DNA of 64,000 bases, taken from assembly GCF_910592395.1 (NCBI RefSeq), contig NC_088319.1:11408001-11472000 (forward strand). Reading direction: 5' to 3'. The stretch comes from Lineus longissimus. Its lineage: Eukaryota; Nemertea; Pilidiophora; Heteronemertea; Lineidae. Positions 1-11,700 of this stretch are shown in pieces (within the stretch, counting starts at the first letter, position 1; each line of letters opens with the position of its first letter). The notes under the pieces are model-generated. The model saw nothing but the letters and a program-made list of their open reading frames with translations, had not been told where the DNA came from and did no database searches. Made by a program: the position numbers and the translations under genes.

Positions 1-585
1 AGTGTTGAGCCAACGTTGCCAATTTACCTGGCGCTCATGTCACGTCTGAAAATCAGCAAAAAAAGGAAACACCTACCCGGTAAGTTCCAGATCTAGACAT
101 GTCAACAAGACCCAATGCCTTGGTTTCACTGAATCACCGAGACTGCGATACCGGGAATTTGGGATTCCCCAACAAGGAAGGAGACTTCCCATGAGTCACT
201 CGGCACGCGACCATAATATCGATTTTGTATCGAATGCTTAAATCAGTCTTATGTATAAAATGAGGGTCCTCTGAAAACAATAATCAGAGTACGGTAGATA
301 ATCAAACTCGAACGCCAACGCCATCATTAAATTTTTTAAATGCCATCGCCAGTATTTGGCGGGAAATTTGATAATCTCGAAGCGTAATCTCGAAACCTTC
401 TCTGAGCATATCGCGTTATTCACTACTAACCATTGAATTTACAGAGAGACACAAGATGGGTGGGTACGTTGGTATATTTTGAAGGCCTTTTAGGCTAGTA
501 TTTACTCGGGGGGGGGGGGGGGGGGAATCGGTGCATTAATGCGGCTCTGTTGGAAGTCGTAAAATTACGGTTTTCGGCGTCTGCA
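1..585. other. Intergenic, no gene seen
   Basis: No reading frame here resembles a known protein. A run of about 18 G lies at about 510-527. Short AT-rich and repeat-like sequence fills the rest. Confidence 0.5.
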
Positions 586-1050
586 GAGCTGCCTACTCTA
601 CCACATGCGGTTACAGACAGGTCGTCATCATTGTATTTACGCATGCGCGAGTAACCGGATGTAAACAAATTAAGTCACGTGCATTTGATTGAAGATATTT
701 AAAGCTCTCCACGTGCTTTTATTTACAGAATGCCGGTATTCCATGAAATAACTGGATTTCTCCTGGCTTGTCATCATGCAATCTACAGTTATTTAGTTGA
801 ACCACACTTTTTAAAATAATTTGGATTTTCCTTCCCCTTTTAATTAGTAGAAAATTAAAATAAAAACAAACTCCCCCATTAGGGGCATTTATGCCTGAAT
901 TATTTTATTTCAACCTTAGAGTAAAAGGACTTTATTACTCCAAATGCTTCATTCGTAAAACACGTGGATTTGTTTACATCCGGTTACTCGCGCATGGGTA
1001 AATACAATGATGACGACCTGTCTGTAACCGCAAGTCTACTCTACCTACCC
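586..1050. mobile_element. Non-autonomous inverted-repeat DNA transposon
   Basis: Left arm (about 591-682) and right arm (about 961-1046) are near-identical reverse complements of about 90 bp. They share ggttacagacaggtcgtcat and the following block, with few mismatches. The interior of about 280 bp is AT-rich and has no coding potential. This is the architecture of a MITE-like element whose family cannot be named from sequence alone. Target-site duplications were not clear. Confidence 0.75.
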
Positions 1051-1650
1051 ATTTGGAGGAAATTTTACTCATTGTAAGGCCTATATTTACACATTGTTAG
1101 GACCATTTTTCACTTTGACTCCAATCAAACTGTTTAAACATCAAGCTAAAATCATCAGAAATCCCAGGAATTACACGTTTTGTTGCTGATTTACACATTT
1201 TTGCCAGGGGTTTTACACTTTGCTGGACTCGAGGGTAGCCAGTTCTGTGTCTACACGTATACTTTACCTTTCAAGCAGTCGCCTGCGCCGTCCCAGGAGA
1301 AAGTTACAATCATACGTTTTTCACCAAGTTCTGCACGACCAGAAAAGGCATCTGTACACTTATAAATATTAGTATAGTGATTGATTGAGGCATCTCAAAA
1401 GAAGTTGAGTCAAACAAAGTTTACGCAACAGACGTACGTGTTTATATTATATACAACAATATAGTATATACAATAATGTGGAAAATTATTATTGTATTAT
1501 ATCGTACAGTCATGTGATCACAGTAATATCACAAGATAAAGACCCTTCTCTTTTCGCTTCATCACCTAGTCAGTCGGTCCTCAAAGCAGCGCACGAGACT
1601 GATGTAATTTCGCGGTTATGGAGATACCACGGAAAAGCCACAAGTAGATC
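1051..1650. other. Intergenic, no gene seen
   Basis: Short reading frames only, none with recognisable domains. It lies downstream of the minus-strand PARP gene and could include part of its 3' untranslated region. No clear minus-strand AATAAA signal was found to fix the end. Confidence 0.4.
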
Positions 1651-1747
1651 GGGGAATAAAACGCCAAGGCGAACGCCTTTCCCATTGTTCTAGCTCCTGA
1701 TCACGATATCGAACAATGGGACAGGCGTTCGCGTTGGCTTTTCGGGG
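1651..1747. repeat. Short imperfect hairpin
   Basis: The sequence at 1651-1692 (cgaacgcctttcccattgtt) returns in reverse complement at about 1710-1747 with a few mismatches. This makes an arm of about 35 bp around a loop of about 18 bp. It lies about 80 bp beyond the PARP stop codon and may be a small foldback transposon. Confidence 0.6.
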
Positions 1748-1825
1748 ATTTGCGAAAAGTCACGAATAGCTAGATCTATACTCGCAGTGTCGACAAAAAC
1801 ACAGCATTTTTTACACATCTACCGT

Positions 1826-4800
1826 CTATTGATACTGAATGATATATTCTGGGTAGGCCTGCTCGGGTTTAAATATGATATACATTCCAGGGTTAGCAGT
1901 GTTGTTCACACAAGAGTCATAAAAGTTCTGGGCATCTTTTTGTGGTGGTCTGACAAAACTTGGATTTCCACGGCAATAGTCGCCGACCAGAACCTTGCAC
2001 ACGAACATCGATTTGCTATTGGTATAGCCAGCGGACATACTCGCTTCAGCTCCGAAGTAAGTCCCCCTTCCATATGCTGTGCCAGATCCTGTTCCACTGA
2101 CTCTGCAGTCGAAGCCCTGTTCACATATCGCGGTGATGTTGGCAGCTTTTGTTCCATGAAAAAGAAGAAGCTCCTTCGGGTCCGTTTTGCTCTTCTTTTT
2201 CATCCAGATTTTCTTCCTGCCAAAACGAAAGAGCCAGTTCTTAATGCTTACCTTCTTCTTATGGGATGGGCCTACGGAGAGCTCAGTAGTAGGCCTTTAG
2301 ACCTGTGTTCTATCTGTGGTAATAATCGGCGATGCCAGTGTACAGTAGAGTTAATAAGTTGGCTGTACCCCTAAAGACTTGGTCCAAATGGATGAAACAC
2401 GCCAACTGTTACCAAGAGTATCTTCGAAAACTTCAAATACGTAAATATCAAGCTACTTCAAGTTAACTGGTACATACGTCTTGTTGAATGCTCGCTGCGT
2501 AGCTAACAAGTCCAATATCAAATAAATGACTTACCTGTAATAGGCGTCGAATACCTCCAAATTCTGGACCCTCTTGATGGACGTCACAGTGTTACCTGCC
2601 ATGGTTGCTTTGAACCTAGCCTCAATCTTCTGGTATTCATCACTTGTTTTAGCGGATGTCTTGTCCAACTAAAAAAATAATTAAAAACACGAAAAGATTT
2701 AATAAAGGACATCATATCATATTAACACGATTATATCAGAAGCATTGTCAAAATGTAGATAAAAAGTAAGTGACTGTTTCACTGATTACTGGTCGGGAGC
2801 AAGATATTATCTCAAACCAACAGAATTTTGACCAATGGCCCATCACAAGAAAAAGCAAACAGTACTCGATTCGAAAACGAACGGAAATTTAGGCACCAGT
2901 ATCAACTGAGAGCAAGAAAGGCTACAACTAGTCTTTTCACTGTTACATAAAGCATGTTTTGAGCTCTTACATAATATGCAATTTTTCAGAGGGTAAAATA
3001 TGCATCTCTAAGTTTATTAGGTTTCACCGCCACAACTACGCCAGATACGAGAGTAATAGCGGTTTAGCTACGATACCTACGTTCACATAGTGAACGCCAT
3101 CACCATCTCCCATTTCGCTAACATCCCAATGGTCCGGTATGTAAGATGATATCAGACTACTATTCCCTTTCCCACAACTCTTAGGCCTTCCCACATGGAA
3201 AACACCATAGATATCCCAATCGACTGGGGTGTTGGAGGAGTCTGTCTTTCCCTCTGCGGCCTCCACCTTTCCACCACTCGCGGTATCACTTTCCTTAACT
3301 GAGATTGCTTTGCCTGCACCTGTGGGGTCAGTTTCGGTTGTAGCTTGGCTGTGTTGAAAGGAACAACAATAAAAAAACTTTGCTGGTGCCTTTGCCTTCA
3401 ATAGATAATTGAAATTATGCAAATTGTAGATGTTTAGTAGTCCATTATGTGATTTAGAGGGAGGAGGAATGGTTATATCGACGACGACGCTAGTACTTGA
3501 TTAACACTTGATCAGGTCTAGATTCACAAGTTTCCTCTCCTCAAACATGTCAAAACAACCTCGATAATCTGAAACAAGATCATGACCATGATCACTATGC
3601 CAAAATATAGGACTTAGAGGACTCTTGACGACTCATAGGTTGACAGACGATACAATATCCAAATCTTTTTTTGAGGGAGCAAAGTCCAATGCACAGGTTA
3701 ATTTAAGACGATCTATGGTTACCCAAGTGTTATCGTCTGAATAAACAAGATCCCAAACAATAAACCTACCCTCCTTTCTTTGCCTCCTTTTTCAATGTGA
3801 ATTCCGGCCTCCGCCGAACCTTCATCTCAGCGTTATTGCTGATGCTCCTCTGCACCATCCTGGAGAAGTCTATGTCATACTTCTGACCGTCTGTAAACTC
3901 AAAGTGACCATCTGAGGCATGGTATGCATCCTCTATGTCTTCCAATGGTGCATTTGGTTTACCCTTTTTATCACTCTGAAACCAATTTATTGTAAAATAA
4001 AACAATAACGCATTCCCTCATCAGTTCCAAGACATAACCAACATAAAAATCTTCAAGATTGGGTTGCTCGACAAAATGCTTTAAGAAGAAACAACACACG
4101 ATTAGGTACCGTTTGATGATATTCTGATTTGCGGAAAGCCAGATGCCGCATTAACTCACCTGGGAGACGTACTGTTTCCACCTATTATACTCGTCTAACC
4201 AATACCACTTCCATTTGGTCTCCGAAAAAGAGACGCGGCGCACCTGCATCGGTTTCTTTGAATCTTGCAGCTTCACCAGCATAGCTTTGCCATCTTCGAA
4301 GTTGATTGTTCCAATTGTATTGGCCCTGTAAAACAATAAACGAGCCTACTATACAAGAATTAAACCTGTTTGTACCGCGTTAACTATGCTAAATTGTAAA
4401 AGGGAAATGGTGAGGTTTCTGTAGGCTAGGGAACATGCGGAACCATCAGAGGTACTCCGTCTGTAACATCCCCTTGAACGGAGTCTGGGTCGGCGGAGTG
4501 GATCCAAGCTTGAGGGTCAAGATGGGTAGGGAAGTGGTACATCAATGCTGATCACGATGTCGTAGGTTCGAATTCCATCTGAGTTACTTTGTAACTCTTT
4601 GTGTGCTAGAGTTGGGAGGTGATCGGAGGATATAGTTTGGATACCCAGAGTACTCTGAATGTCATAGACCTCTGCTGTATGCTTTTGCTTTTTACCAATG
4701 CTTTTAGGCAAGTACCAGAATATGGAAAAGCCAAAGTTAAACTGCAACTTCAAAATACTGGGCATCCAATGTCTGGGTCGAACTCAAGCCAGGTGCCTTC

Positions 4801-7145
4801 TGCATGTGTTTTTTGGTGACTTCTCGGGGACATCTGCCCCCCCCCCCCTCCCCGGCCGGCAAGCTACGTCCCTGCGTGAGCCACCAATCACATGGGATTC
4901 GTTGGACTAAAGAGCACAGTTTCTTCAGAGGTTCAAATTGAAGTAAAGCTTAATAAACGATTTGTGCTTACCGAGGGGAAATACTTCCAGAGCCCGATTT
5001 TGGCATGATAACATTGAACTCCTCGTTTTCGACCTTACAGAAGTTCATCTCAATTGTATCGCTGTCTGTAAAGTCAGTCCAGTTTCCAGTCATGTGATTA
5101 CGGTACTGCCATTGGTAGGGAGCGTCCTCTTGTCGGAATCCATCCTCATCTAAAATTAACAGTTTAGGGCTTCTTAAACTTTTCCGCAAAGTAATTTTTG
5201 AGAAAATTTATTCAGTCACCCAGAATCACTTTACCCAATGTGTCAAGATATTCGAGAATTTCTAAAGACTATAGTCTTTATCAATTCTTGATACAATGTA
5301 TCATCTGTCTTTGAGTCAACCAATAACAGCTCGGCCTATTTTGGAACCCCCAATCGAATATTGGCAAGGCAGGGTGAGGAAATTTGAAAAAGAGTGAAGG
5401 AAAGGAGGCATACATTCGACAGCAGGCCATATTATTTAATGCTCTTAAGGGCTGACCATAGGCACCACCTTTATTGCTGGAACTTGAAATCCTAAAGCAA
5501 TTAAAAACTCTCTCCAAACGAAGTGAGTGCCAATTTCAAGGGTGGGAGTCAGTTCTTTGTTTTCCAGAGAACAAACTACCATCCTCGAAATTGGCATTAT
5601 CGTCATTTTGAAGGTGTTCTAATGGCTTTATGAGTTCAAGTTCTAGCTAAAACAGTAGTGCCTATGGCCAATCCTTAAAGTACTTTTAAAACATCTTTAA
5701 AGAGATCCTGTCGTGACCCAAGTCTTTATTTCGCCTGGCTAAACGTAGTAAAAATAACTAAATTGGAGATTACCTCTTACGCAGTTCATTGACTGGAGCC
5801 AGTAATGTTATGCAACGTTATGCAGTGTTAGCCAAATGAACAGCTCACAGCAGCAACTACCTAGGGGACCTTGAAACTGCTAATATCTGACAAAGGAAAC
5901 TTATTCCCGCCTTAGGTTTTAACCAGGCCGTTCAAAACTCCCCATTTTTATAAGTGTTTCTCGATAGCTTCCCTTTAAGGAAACCTATAGCGAAACGTTT
6001 ATAAAAATGGGGAGTTTTGAATGGTCCGGTAAAAACCTAAGGCGGGAATAATCTTCCATTGATAAATGTTAGCAGTTTTGAGTTCCTCTCGAGGAGTCGA
6101 TTATCTGGCCAATGAGCTGCATAAGAAGTAATCACCAATTACCACGTTCAGCTGGTCTAAATAACGACTTTTACCACGTTGATCACTTTAACAAAAGAAC
6201 ACTGGTCCTTACAGACATGCACACAATATCTCACCTGCATTGTCGTAACTTTTTCCCTCCCTTCCTATAACATGAACACTATCATCTTCAGCAGGGTGAG
6301 CCGTGGACCCCGAAAGCCAATATTCATTTCTCTTATGTTCAAAGCTTTTTAGATGTTCTTCATAGTCGCCAAAGGTTCTGGACTTCAAATTGACACTGCT
6401 CTTTTTGTCGCAGAAATTGCAGCGGACCATCAGCTTGTGGTCCTCCACAACGACCTCGGTAAACTCGGCATAACCTCGTGAGCGCAATGTCTCCTCTATA
6501 TCATGTGGAAGCCAGACACTGTTGTTGTCTGAAATGTCAAAGAGGTATAAATTCTAAAATTCGCAGCCAAAAAATTCTATGAAAATAGATCACATGGCTT
6601 TAACAATTTCGAAGATTCGCCAATCATCAACGCAGGGGATTCCTGGATTCGTCAAGAATGCTCAAAGGGATTTTAATGTGGTTTTTGTAGTCATGAAACA
6701 TGACACAGGAAGTCTGCCATGGGGTGGGGGTTACTCATGACGTACGGTGGGTAGGGTAGGAGCTTACACTGTGACAGCAAAGCATCTGTTCTTCAGAAGT
6801 CTCCAACTAGCTGTTGGTCAGCTACTACATGACAATATGTCTCCTAGATTCCACTAAACCCTGCTGCCCCGGAAAATTATGCGTATCCATTTCCAAATCA
6901 GATATTGACATTGTTATACCGTTTTGCATTTGGATGCTAAGGAAATATCACCAAAAGCCGGGTGGCACAATAGCGAAAGAAAACTCATGCCCTACTCGTC
7001 GAGCAATGAGAATGCCTGATGAAGGCACAATATGCTCAACATGACCCATTGTGTACGATCACAGGCTCGTAGATATAAGAGCTCACACACATCTTCACCA
7101 GATGGCCTATTTAAAAGCACGAAAAGCAGTCTACCTACCTGTCAT
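1826..7145 (-). CDS. PARP-family ADP-ribosyltransferase, zinc finger + 2 WWE
   Basis: Eight coding exons in transcript order: 7145-7139, 6528-6235, 5149-4972, 4325-4160, 3975-3770, 3348-3081, 2668-2535, 2216-1826. They give 547 residues with consistent phases. The start ATG is seven bases before the first donor. Residues 39-67 hold a C2H2-like finger (C39, C42, H61, H67). WWE domains lie at about 108-190 and 198-280, the second with KWKWYWLDEYNRWKQYV. The PARP catalytic domain fills about 350-547: HGT (H438), RGTYF (Y471) and the C-terminal AYPEYIIQY. The third triad position, which is Glu in poly-ADP-ribosylating enzymes, appears to be Met529 (PGMYIIF). By family knowledge this predicts mono-ADP-ribosylation. 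WWE domains in relatives bind ADP-ribose units. The architecture is closest to PARP11/PARP12/TIPARP-type proteins, but the exact ortholog is unresolved. Confidence 0.9.
5901..6050. mobile_element. Foldback element in a PARP intron
   Basis: Arms of about 55 bp at 5901-5955 and 5997-6050 are reverse complements (ttattcccgccttaggtttt and its inverse), with about 40 bp between them. It sits in the intron between the zinc-finger and first WWE exons and looks like a MITE. Confidence 0.75.
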
Positions 7146-7220
7146 TGTCACGTGTGGGAGAACTACAGCTGAACGGGCGAGTCTGCTCCTATACAGCCTG
7201 GACCTGGTGCGGCGCTGTGA

Positions 7221-7285
7221 ACGTACGTCTGATCACTAAATGAACGTACGTCTGATCACTAAATGAACGTACGCCTGATCACCTT
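7221..7285. repeat. 23-bp tandem repeat, about 2.7 copies
   Basis: The unit aacgtacgtctgatcacta plus aatg repeats three times, the last copy diverged and partial. It lies just upstream of the PARP start and may be in its 5' untranslated or promoter region. Confidence 0.8.
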
Positions 7286-7289
7286 ACGT

Positions 7290-8780
7290 ACATGTACATC
7301 CACTGGTTATTGAGATTCATTGAATCTATTGACGGCACAGGAACAGAGACTAGGATTCCCCAAGTATGGGGGCTTCCCCGTGCGTCATGACATGTGATCG
7401 CGATGATTTGCATACAAATGATATCAATCTTTGTGATCATGTTATCATCTCATTATCGGGTCAACCTACTGGAGTGTGGTATTGTGGCGGGAAGTTTGAA
7501 GTCACAATCACTCGATGTGCAATAACATGCGCACAGACAGCTCAGAGCGGCAATTTTGGACTTCCTATCAGAGTAACAGCTAATCAGGCTAATATACTTG
7601 ACAGGAAGCCCCATATATGAAGTCATATAATTGTATAGCCCAGTCAAATAGGCGCCGATTCGCTGCGCTGTCGGTCTAGTTGGACGTGGCCATGCCGGTG
7701 TAGAAGTTTAAAATGTCCTAGAATGCCCGGGAAACAAAGGATTCTATTATGCGCTTCAATCTCTGAGCTATTGACGGTCAGGGTCTCTATAGAACCATAT
7801 TGCAGAATACAACAGGGCCGGACACTTTTTCCAGGGGGGGGGGGGGGGGGGGGCGGGCATTTGTTACTGTTACACCGGTCTTTTAAACTATTGTACTGCA
7901 TGAGGGAAATGGCAAACGAAAGTAATGAGTAGTTTTACTGTTTCAATTGACTCCTTGTATTATAAAATATAGCTGAGCTTCAACAACCACATTATTACAA
8001 CAAAATGGACGATTTGTTATTCAAAGTCAGGGGAAACCTAGGCTACCGGGGGGAGTCGCCCTGTCTATCACCCAGGGCTACTAAACTCGCACAGTGACGA
8101 AATTTAAACTAAAAATGTCAGACACTAAAATTGATAAGATGCCGACATTTGGAAATCGGCATCCTGAGAATCAGTTTTTTTAATAATACTACGTCACCGT
8201 CTGTTGACTTCGCATCGTTGTCTTTGACATGTTATATAATATACATTATCGTCTAGTTAATGGTCCAGAGAGGTTGTGGTCTTTTTCTCATCTGTGCTGT
8301 ATGAAACAAAATAACCATCCATTCCAGATGTCTTTGATACGGCAAACAAACTAATGTATGAACCCTAGATGTCCCTGATATGGCAAACAAACTAATATAT
8401 GAATCCTATATGTCCTTGATATGCTACACAGTGTCTGTGCTTTGCTTTGTCTTTATTTGCGGTAATAACCGCCCACACATACTGGAGTACAAATGTATAT
8501 TGAAAACCATTGGTGACAAGTGCCGAAAAAGACATGATAATATGATAGATGGTGTTCAATTACAGTGCATACTCGTGCCACTTACTGTCTGTAATGTCCC
8601 CCATGTAATTTAGCATTTTTCGGGAAATTTTCTCTTTTTACATGCTCAGTATTCAATTGACCTCCTCTTATTTGTCGGGTCAACAGAGAGATTATTTAAT
8701 TGCCAGGATATTTATGTACGCCGCCGGGCATCATGCAACTGAGACAATGCAATCATTGGCACGATTGGGGCACGGTCTGG
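7290..8780. other. Intergenic between divergent PARP and protease genes
   Basis: No supported gene. It contains a G-rich run at about 7834-7855 and ordinary mixed sequence. The flanking genes are transcribed away from each other, so promoters for both probably lie here. No TATA box or initiator could be assigned with confidence. Confidence 0.45.
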
Positions 8781-11700
8781 ATGATTTCTCTCTCTGCTTT
8801 GCCGGCGGCATCGACGATGATTTGGTCTGTGGCTCTTCTCCCTCTTCTGGCCTTGGTTGTAACCGGGCCGAAGGTTTCCGCGGAAGATGGAACAGGAGAT
8901 GCGGTCGGGAGGAGCAAGCGCAGGTGGTTCCAGCAGACACAAGGTATACTTTACGCTTTCTCGATCGACTTATTCCTATATCCTTATACCGAGCCAGTAC
9001 CGATTCACACATATTTTCTTCATATTTTGACACTTCAAAATTAGATGAAAGTTGATTTTTTCCCAAAAGTTATAGCTTCCGACCGATTGCGGGTCATAAA
9101 ATAAACGATTTAACCTATCATTAGTAGAATGTGGTAGTGTAACTTCAATGAAATGTACCGCCTCATCACACTACTATCAGTGCGCAGGGAGTATACGTGT
9201 GAATCTTAACCCTATAAATTTCAAGAAGTTTCTTTCTCGGCTGATGAAATATGAGTACATGTGTATTTGGTACCATCATGATCCATTATCAAAGTTCTGA
9301 ATTGAATTCCTTTCAGTGGCAGAAACTAACTGCCACGCACCCCTAGGATTACAGTACCCACAGAATAAGAGACGCTTCATTTTGACTGCGTCTGAAGGTG
9401 ATGCGGCGGCTGTTCCTCTCCACGGACCACGGGCATGGACCGCGGCGGTAGAGGAGGCGATATACGTAAGTCGTTTACAATGCATTATCATAACGTCTAT
9501 TTGCCCTAGCCGGTCTAGGACTAACGACCCCCATGGAAGCTGTGTCGTGAGAGTCGATGTTATCAAGATTTGCCATGATGATCCTTTGGACAATGTAGAA
9601 CGATCATGGGAATTCGAGCATAGGTGCGAGCGGGCTTTGTTAAAAAACAATAGACCGTCGCGAGTATTGGGCGAGGCCTGAATTCTGAATTCCGCGTTGA
9701 AACGTTTTGGTGGAAGGGCATTCGGGGGCAGCGGCTCCGGCGTGCAGGTAGAAGGTCATATAAGTATACGCACCCCTTGGGAAACATGTATTGCATTTTA
9801 CTACTGATCTCTGGCCTCATGTTGATGACAATGAAATCCCCATTTCAGATTGATCTGGGGTCGGAGTTCATCGTGACAGGCGTCCAGACGCAAGGCGACC
9901 CACGTGCGCAGCAATGGGTCTCATCCTACACTATCGCCTATGCTAATGATTGCAACGAAGTCGAATTCAGCTACATTGCGAATGAACAAGGCAATCTGAA
10001 GGTAACATCTCATCAGATAATTCTCGGGCCGATTCTTCCCAATAAAGGTGGCTGACTAAAATAAAAACACGCTCCGTGGGGTATGTTGTATGGTCGTCGG
10101 CTTGGGACTGAATTTTGTACTTAATTTCCCTTGCAGAACTTCCATGGCAACCGGGACCAAAACACTGTCGTCACTAACCTCTTCCATTACGTGTTTGAAG
10201 CTCGGTGTATCGAACTGGCGGTTTCCAAACACCATGGCACGAAGGCCGGCTTGCGACTGGAACTGTTGGGATGTAGTAAGTTTGCTGAGCATTTCGTCCC
10301 GCACAATACTCGACAGTTGAAGAAGGGTCTAATTTGCCCGTCTTGTCTCAAAAAATCCCTCGTTTGGATGAGTAGGGGAGGCCTTGCGATCTTAGAGCCG
10401 TGTCTATGGGTCAATGGTGGTCTGTTTACCCTTCAAAGTATGTCCCCTTTCTTTCTGTGCCAGCCAGTCACACTGAACTGCCCCGAACCTGACCATGCAT
10501 ACTTATCATGTAGGCGGTCCCAACCAGTGATGTTAGAACTCTGAATCTTTCTTCCTCAGCATCAGTTTAGTAAACTCGTTTTTGAGGGATTGTTGTGATA
10601 GCCATACCGATCTAGTCACCAACTCGACGTGTTGGAGATGATGTTTTTTCCCATGCACAATGTAATGAACAAGTGGGAAGAATTAATTACTGGTGTTTGC
10701 ACTAAGCCTTGAGAGATCGTATCGAACAGAAATCCAAGAAATAGGAGATTGGTCTAATAGGCCTTGTATTAGACCAAATCGAAAAAACTGTATTTGACAA
10801 CATTTCGGGGCAAAATGAAAATGCTTAATTCATAATAAATTAGGTGATCACATTACATGACAAAAAAGTTCTCACAAAAAAGTTGCACATTAACCGAATG
10901 TACTGGCTGAAATCACGAGAATATCTCAACCAAACTCCAGTTAACTAATTTCAGCAACTGCCTCCTAGGTGGCCATATTCGATCCGTTCAGTACTGCCAC
11001 CTAGAATTTAACTGCTGAACTAAAACTATTCTTTTACTTAAGCTCAGTTGACAGGAAATTTCTGGTTACCAATGTTAATATATCTGGTTAAGGAGCACCT
11101 ATTTTAGTGGGAACTTTCTGAAGTGAGCACCCTACTTATCACGATCATTTTTATTCAGCCCCGAGTGTTGCCACGAACTCAAATCTAAGGTCCGTTTTGG
11201 CTTTGGCCTTCGAGCTCTGATTTCAAATTAACTTTTTTTTCTGGTTGTGTTCTTCATTCGCGTGTCGTTTATCAAGTTCGTTGTGAAATGAATATCTCTT
11301 CTCAGAAAAAGACGATTGCACTCGCACAACCCTCGGACTTGACAACTCCGTGAGATACCCGCGCTCCCGCTTCACGTCCAACCACCAGCCGCGAAGCTTC
11401 AGGCACCTCCCCAGCAGCGCCCGACCATCGGGACAGGGGTGGACTCCAAGGAAGTCACGAGGAGCTTGGTTACAGATACAGTTACCTTCAGAAAAGATAC
11501 TGTGCGGGGTCGTCTTGTTAGGTGACGAAACTGGCCGGAGATGGGTTACCAAATACGGTGTGAGCGTCAGTAGGAATTGCATGCAGTATTATTACGTCAC
11601 AGATGATAATTTTTATGCAAAGGTTAGTTCTTCATGAGATTTCTAGGAAAGCACTGGCAGGTCATTCGACAAGAAAATCAAGTTAATGGAAGCATGGGGT

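Noticed and set aside
4520-4700. Possible tRNA-type SINE with ggttcgaattcc B box in a PARP intron
   Set aside because: Only the B-box word is good; no convincing A box at the right distance and no cloverleaf.
7644-7901. Minus-strand frame with a proline run
   Set aside because: The prolines come only from the G homopolymer at 7834-7855; nothing else in the frame resembles a protein.
8712-9066. Open frames opposite the protease signal-peptide exon
   Set aside because: Antisense shadows of a GC-rich coding exon; the plus frame has a signal peptide and a matching splice donor.
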